Source: Asaia krungthepensis NRIC 0535
Lineage (GTDB): Bacteria; Pseudomonadota; Alphaproteobacteria; Acetobacterales; Acetobacteraceae
Direction of reading: 5' to 3'
Length of the DNA: 64,000 bases
Assembly: GCF_025995175.1 (NCBI RefSeq)
Contig: NZ_BAPV01000008.1
Location: forward strand, 1 to 64,000
Numbering within the stretch: the stretch's first letter is position 1; every line of letters begins with the position of its first letter. The notes beneath the pieces are model-generated. The model was not told the DNA's origin and made no database searches. It saw nothing but the letters and a program-made list of their open reading frames with translations. Below, one piece after another: positions 60,441 through 64,000 of this stretch. The translations under genes were made by a program, and so were the position numbers.

Positions 60441-62039
60441 ATGTCACCGATCACCCAGCTCCAGCCACATACTGCGATCCTCGAAATCGCACGACGGCTG
60501 TTGAGCGCCTCCTCAATCTGCATTCGCGGGTTTGACAGTGCGGGCGAGCTTATCGAGATCGCGAGCGATGGAAGCAGCGACTGCGAGGTCACGGCGGCAT
60601 GTGTCAGAGCCGTATGCGACGCAGGCGACCTTTACCTCGAAAAGACAGAAACGGGGCATAACTTCGGCATCAGTCTCGATAATGACCTTACCCTGCTTGC
60701 GAAAGCTCCCTTCTCTGTATCGGAGAGCGAGCTGCGCGAGCTGGCACCCTACCTTGCCGTATGTGCCCGGACCATCCTGGTCAACCAAACGCTGCAAACG
60801 CGACGACCGGACCTGCCTGATCGGGGGCTTTGCGCCGCGCATATTACGAGCCTGATCGAGACCACGTCCTGCGAGACGCGCAAGGCAAGTTTCTCAGTGC
60901 TTGAAATCGATCTCGATCAGCTGAATACGCTCAACCTGCGCCACGGGTGGGCGACGTCGAACCGGGTCATCGATGAGGCGATCAGCCGTGTCAGGACCAT
61001 CCTCCCGGGGCAGGCCTTTCTCGGCTATGCCGGTGGAGGCAATATCATCGTCGTCTCGCCTCCCGGGCTTTCGCTGGTGACCTCACGTACCCTGATAGCG
61101 AGTATTCGCCAGGCGCTCAGCCCCCCGATCCAGATCGATAACGGCGAAATACAACCGGCTTTCTCAATTGGTTGGGCATTGTTCCCGGATGACGGTGCCA
61201 ACGCCGCATCCCTTTTGCAGGCAGTCGATGCTGCCATCGCGGAAATACGTCGTCATGGTGGCGCTCATGAGAGGCGGGCGTCACCGATCAGCACTGCAGC
61301 GCTGATTGGCACATCGGGACTCGAACGCGATCTGGCGCTGGCTGTCGAGCGCAGCGAACTCTCCCTGAACTGGATGCCCATCATCTCACCCGGTACCCAG
61401 ACCGTCGTGGCGCTGGAGGCCTTGCTGCGCTGGGAGCGCCCGGGCTCGGGGCAGGTTCCTCCGGATGTCTTCATCCAGTGTGCCGAAAATGGTGGGCTTA
61501 TTGAGAGACTTGATCAATGGGCCCTACGTGCCGCATGCGAAACGGCGGTCGGCTGGAGCCACCCGTTGCGCGTGTGTGTGAATATTTCGCCCACATGGCT
61601 CGCCAAGCGTCTGATTTCTGGAATGGTGGAGACCATACTCGAGGAAACGGGGCTAGAACCGAGTCGACTGCAGATCGAACTCTCGGAGAAACGCTCTTTC
61701 GGGCCACGGGATATCGCCTATCAGGAGTTATCCCGCCTCAGGGCGCTTGGCGTGCATGTCGCCTTAGATGATTTCGGCGCGGGTTACTCATCGCTGGAGC
61801 GGCTAGCCAATTTCCCGGTCGATCAGATCAAGTTCGATCGCTCCTTCATGCAACGCCTGAATGACGACCGCCGTGTGAATGAAGTGATGGGTCAGACCAT
61901 CCAGATGGCGCGCCGCCTCGGAATCTCATGCTGCGCCAAAGGGGTCGAGACCGAGCGCCAGATGGCTTTTCTTGACTCCTACGGCTGCGAAGAGGTGCAA
62001 GGCTATCTGCTAGGCATACCGACGCCCGATTATCTTTGA
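60441..62039 (+). CDS. Cyclic-di-GMP phosphodiesterase with degenerate GGDEF domain
   Basis: The protein has 532 residues. An N-terminal GAF-like region (about 1-120) probably senses a ligand. The GGDEF-like domain (about 145-275) has AGGGNIIVV where GGDEF should be, so no cyclase activity is expected. The EAL domain (about 290-532) keeps the catalytic set: EALLRW (Glu326), VCVNISP (Asn381), IELSE (Glu413), ALDDFGAGYS (Asp443, Asp444), KFDRSF (Lys464), GVETE (Glu503) and QGYLLG (Gln520). It should therefore hydrolyse c-di-GMP to pGpG. Cytoplasmic, no membrane segment. Monocistronic; GAGAGGCG ribosome site. Confidence 0.9.
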   Translation: MSPITQLQPHTAILEIARRLLSASSICIRGFDSAGELIEIASDGSSDCEVTAACVRAVCDAGDLYLEKTETGHNFGISLDNDLTLLAKAPFSVSESELRELAPYLAVCARTILVNQTLQTRRPDLPDRGLCAAHITSLIETTSCETRKASFSVLEIDLDQLNTLNLRHGWATSNRVIDEAISRVRTILPGQAFLGYAGGGNIIVVSPPGLSLVTSRTLIASIRQALSPPIQIDNGEIQPAFSIGWALFPDDGANAASLLQAVDAAIAEIRRHGGAHERRASPISTAALIGTSGLERDLALAVERSELSLNWMPIISPGTQTVVALEALLRWERPGSGQVPPDVFIQCAENGGLIERLDQWALRAACETAVGWSHPLRVCVNISPTWLAKRLISGMVETILEETGLEPSRLQIELSEKRSFGPRDIAYQELSRLRALGVHVALDDFGAGYSSLERLANFPVDQIKFDRSFMQRLNDDRRVNEVMGQTIQMARRLGISCCAKGVETERQMAFLDSYGCEEVQGYLLGIPTPDYL

Positions 62040-62108
62040 ACTGTAGCCTTCGACCGCAGGTGCTCCCCGAACTGTGGCCCGACTTGCCCGGGAGATCGAA
62101 CAAAAAAA

Positions 62109-62134
62109 GCCCGGTTACCATCAGGTAACCGGGC
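62109..62134. terminator. Bidirectional intrinsic terminator
   Basis: GCCCGGTTACC, ATCA loop, GGTAACCGGGC: a perfect 11-bp stem flanked by seven A on the left (62102-62108) and CTTTTTT on the right (62135-62141). It serves the EAL gene on the plus strand and the lpxR-like gene on the minus strand. Confidence 0.95.
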
Positions 62135-62171
62135 CTTTTTTAAGATGGCCAAACCAGTTGAGCCATTGCCC

Positions 62172-63212
62172 TCAGAACTTGACCGAGAGCTTGAGCGAGC
62201 CATAGTTGAACAGGCCTGCCTTGGCAGTCTTGAACTGCGCCGTCTGCCAGTTCTGGCTGTAAGAGAGGCGCACGCCATGCCACATGACCGCGAGACCGGC
62301 ATGAATCATGCCGACATCCCAGGTCTTGCTGACATGAGGAGAGTTCGACCGAAGAGTATTGCCCTGAAGGGTGGAGTCATAAGCGACAGCCTGACCTTCG
62401 ACGCCTCCATACAGATACCAGGCAACGGGACGGGTCGCGACGAACGCATCCGTGCCGTCGAGCCCCGGCCCGATGGTCGCATTACCGAAATCGCTATCAA
62501 GGCCCTGACCGATACGGAACGTGCCCGCTGCATCGGCATAGGTACGATAATCACCCGCTGCACCCGAAACAGCAGGCAGCACGTCGGCGCTGATACCGTA
62601 AAGATTGACAATCGGCAGACGCCAGATACGCCCGGCCTGGATCTGGAAGATCGGCTGGTTCTGAAGCTGGGTGTGCCAGCCACGATTCTTGGTGTCGCCG
62701 ATCGCCCCATGAAAACCATTCTGCAACTGGCGACCCAGACCAGCAGGTCCCATCACACCAAACTGGATACCCGCCACACTGCGCGACAGATCAGTGTCAT
62801 TGATGAAATTGACCGTACCCAGAAGAAGGCTCGAATAAGGGCGATCACCCTGGAGCGGCTGGGCGAGCTGCGTGTCACGCGGGGTATAGATGAGCTGCTG
62901 GACGCCCAGGCTTACACGCTGCACGCCGTCACCAAGGAGGAATCGGTTCACATCGGCAAAGGGCTTGGGCAGATTATCGGTGCCCGAGGTCCAGTTGAAA
63001 CGCAGACCCGAGGTATAATACTGGTCGGATGTTCCCTTGAACGTCGAGACGGCGTCGTTTTCGCCCTGTAGCGTCCAGGTACCGTAGGGATCCTGCTTCG
63101 GTGTGGCGTGGGCGGCAACCGCGCTGGCCAGCGCAAGACCGACAATCGAGAGCGAGCCGGTCGTTACCTGTCTGGCTCTCGGCCAGCGCGACTTTGAACA
63201 GCGCAATTCCAT
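62172..63212 (-). CDS. LpxR-like lipid A 3'-O-deacylase
   Basis: The protein has 346 residues with an N-terminal signal (TTGSLSIVGLALASAVAAHA). The mature outer-membrane beta-barrel shows the LpxR/DUF2219 pattern: TLQGENDAVSTFKGTSDQYYTSGLRFNW with the conserved Asn-Asp and Ser/Thr, and GWHTQLQNQP with the active-site His, ending in an aromatic strand (SLKLSVKF). LpxR removes the 3' acyl chain of lipid A using calcium, so it could remodel LPS. The start is uncertain: the ATG at 63212 sits directly behind AGGGG, while ATGs at 63248 and 63257 give a longer signal region. Confidence 0.85.
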   Translation of the reverse strand: MELRCSKSRWPRARQVTTGSLSIVGLALASAVAAHATPKQDPYGTWTLQGENDAVSTFKGTSDQYYTSGLRFNWTSGTDNLPKPFADVNRFLLGDGVQRVSLGVQQLIYTPRDTQLAQPLQGDRPYSSLLLGTVNFINDTDLSRSVAGIQFGVMGPAGLGRQLQNGFHGAIGDTKNRGWHTQLQNQPIFQIQAGRIWRLPIVNLYGISADVLPAVSGAAGDYRTYADAAGTFRIGQGLDSDFGNATIGPGLDGTDAFVATRPVAWYLYGGVEGQAVAYDSTLQGNTLRSNSPHVSKTWDVGMIHAGLAVMWHGVRLSYSQNWQTAQFKTAKAGLFNYGSLKLSVKF

Positions 63213-63473
63213 CCCCTTCCGAAATAATAGGCCGTCACCATATCCCATTCCACGCATCTGAGAACAGAGCTGCATCGGAACTGGTAGACTATCCCCTCAT
63301 AAAAACGCGATATGAAGAAGATCGTGGTAATCGAGCCACGTTTTCCAGTGGCATAGTCGGAAAAAACCGTGTTAGGGTCTTGATGAAACCCCTTGTGGAC
63401 ATCGCCCGTTCCGTCTCAGCCGGCAGGCCCGTGCACACCGTTTCGACTTACAACACTGGTGATTCTCACGCAG
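63213..63473. promoter_or_regulatory. Divergent promoter region and 5' leader of the cold-shock gene
   Basis: 261 bases between divergent starts. No -35/-10 pair is clear enough to place. The long leader before the cold-shock ATG, without a strong ribosome site, would suit translation control by RNA structure, as is known for cold-shock genes (inference). Confidence 0.3.
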
Positions 63474-64000
63474 ATGGATCACCGCTCAGATCTCGGGATT
63501 AGACCGTTGAGAAGCAACCGTACCGACCGCAGCCCACGTTCCCCGCGCCGCGGCGGATTCGACGACGATTTCATGACACCCTCCTTCGGTGACCGCGGCG
63601 GGATGCAAAATCGTCGTCCTCCTGCAGGTGGCCCGCAGGTTCTGGCGTCTGGCCCGGAAGTGGGTGCCAGCGTCAAGTGGTTCAACAGCGAAAAGGGCTT
63701 CGGCTTTGTCGAGCTCGCTGATGGATCGGGTGACGTTTTCCTGCACGCCAATGCGCTGTCCACCGCTGGCCATACCAGCGTCAACCCGGGCACCACGCTG
63801 AACGTCCGCATCGGCCAGGGTCCGAAGGGTCGTCAGGTCGCCGAGGTCCTCAACGTCGACACGAGCACGGCTGAGGCCCCGCGTCCGCGCGCTGCTTTCA
63901 ACCCGGCTGGACCGCGCCCCGCTTTCGGCGGTGGTCGTCCGGCTCGTCCGGCCCCTGACCTGTCCCAGGCCCAGGACCTTCGTGGCATCGTTAAGTGGTA
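63474..64000 (+). CDS. Double cold-shock-domain protein, cut by the window end
   Basis: The frame opens at ATG 63474 and stays open to 64000 (175 complete codons). The N-terminus is Arg/Ser/Pro/Gly-rich (DHRSDLGIRPLRSNRTDRSP), disordered and basic. The first cold-shock domain (about 65-130) has VKWFNSEKGFGFVELADGSGDVFLHANAL, with RNP1 KGFGFVEL and RNP2 VFLHA. A Pro/Gly/Arg linker follows, and DLRGIVKW at the window edge is the start of a second domain. Such two-domain proteins bind single-stranded RNA/DNA and act as RNA chaperones; they are common in alphaproteobacteria. The gene is incomplete here. Confidence 0.9.
   Translation, partial: MDHRSDLGIRPLRSNRTDRSPRSPRRGGFDDDFMTPSFGDRGGMQNRRPPAGGPQVLASGPEVGASVKWFNSEKGFGFVELADGSGDVFLHANALSTAGHTSVNPGTTLNVRIGQGPKGRQVAEVLNVDTSTAEAPRPRAAFNPAGPRPAFGGGRPARPAPDLSQAQDLRGIVKW

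Overview
The window reads as a chromosomal segment of an alphaproteobacterium, most likely an acetic acid bacterium (Acetobacteraceae, Asaia/Kozakia-like). The basis is a GC-rich genome, a GatCAB amidotransferase operon, aerobic-type CobS/CobT, malate:quinone oxidoreductase, a Hint-domain protein of a type common in this family, and the run lysC / flavin oxidoreductase / rodZ-like / ispG / hisS / prfA. The genus is an inference from memory of such genomes, not a search result.

Layout. 1-8450 is an accessory, gene-poor stretch with several AT-rich segments. It holds one Hint_2 protein (1080-2444) and an isolated phage-derived cassette (4300-7747): fibre-tail adaptor-like protein, secreted fibre-like protein, coiled-coil membrane protein, T4-type lysozyme and holin-like protein. 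A 7-bp tandem repeat full of overlapping ATG/TGA codons sits between the coiled-coil gene and the lysozyme gene. The stretch ends at the 3' end of a tRNA-Ser(GCU) gene, a classic insertion point, but no integrase or capsid gene is visible.

8450-18600 holds gatC-gatA-gatB, ruvX and a rhamnose-type sugar ABC transporter operon. The operon encodes a fused ATPase-permease, a second permease, a binding protein and a LacI repressor; two tandem LacI-type boxes overlap its predicted promoter. 18600-28500 is looser and carries mqo, an N-formylglutamate amidohydrolase, tRNA-Val, an orphan phosphotransacetylase, a Cas2-fold-like protein, an MscS channel, tRNA-Met, a glycosyltransferase and a DUF4167 protein.

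28700-46200 is dense housekeeping: prmC, prfA, hisS, ispG, rodZ-like, nitronate-monooxygenase-like and lysC on the minus strand, ubiG diverging from them, then a lactonase, small conserved proteins, grxC, comF, a phosphohexomutase, galU, tRNA-Leu and lipB, followed by a LolA-like lipoprotein and a BolA protein. 46240-64000 carries a J-domain protein, cobS-cobT, a PLP decarboxylase, two uncharacterised proteins, an SDR, mfd and recG (divergent), an EAL protein with a degenerate GGDEF domain, an LpxR-like lipid A deacylase and a double cold-shock-domain protein cut by the window end.

The most unusual local structure is the heptanucleotide array at 6855-6919. Its geometry could pass ribosomes from the stop codon of the upstream lysis gene to the lysozyme gene by repeated termination-reinitiation, with the landing site depending on repeat number. 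All starts, families and motifs were read by eye; none was checked by search.
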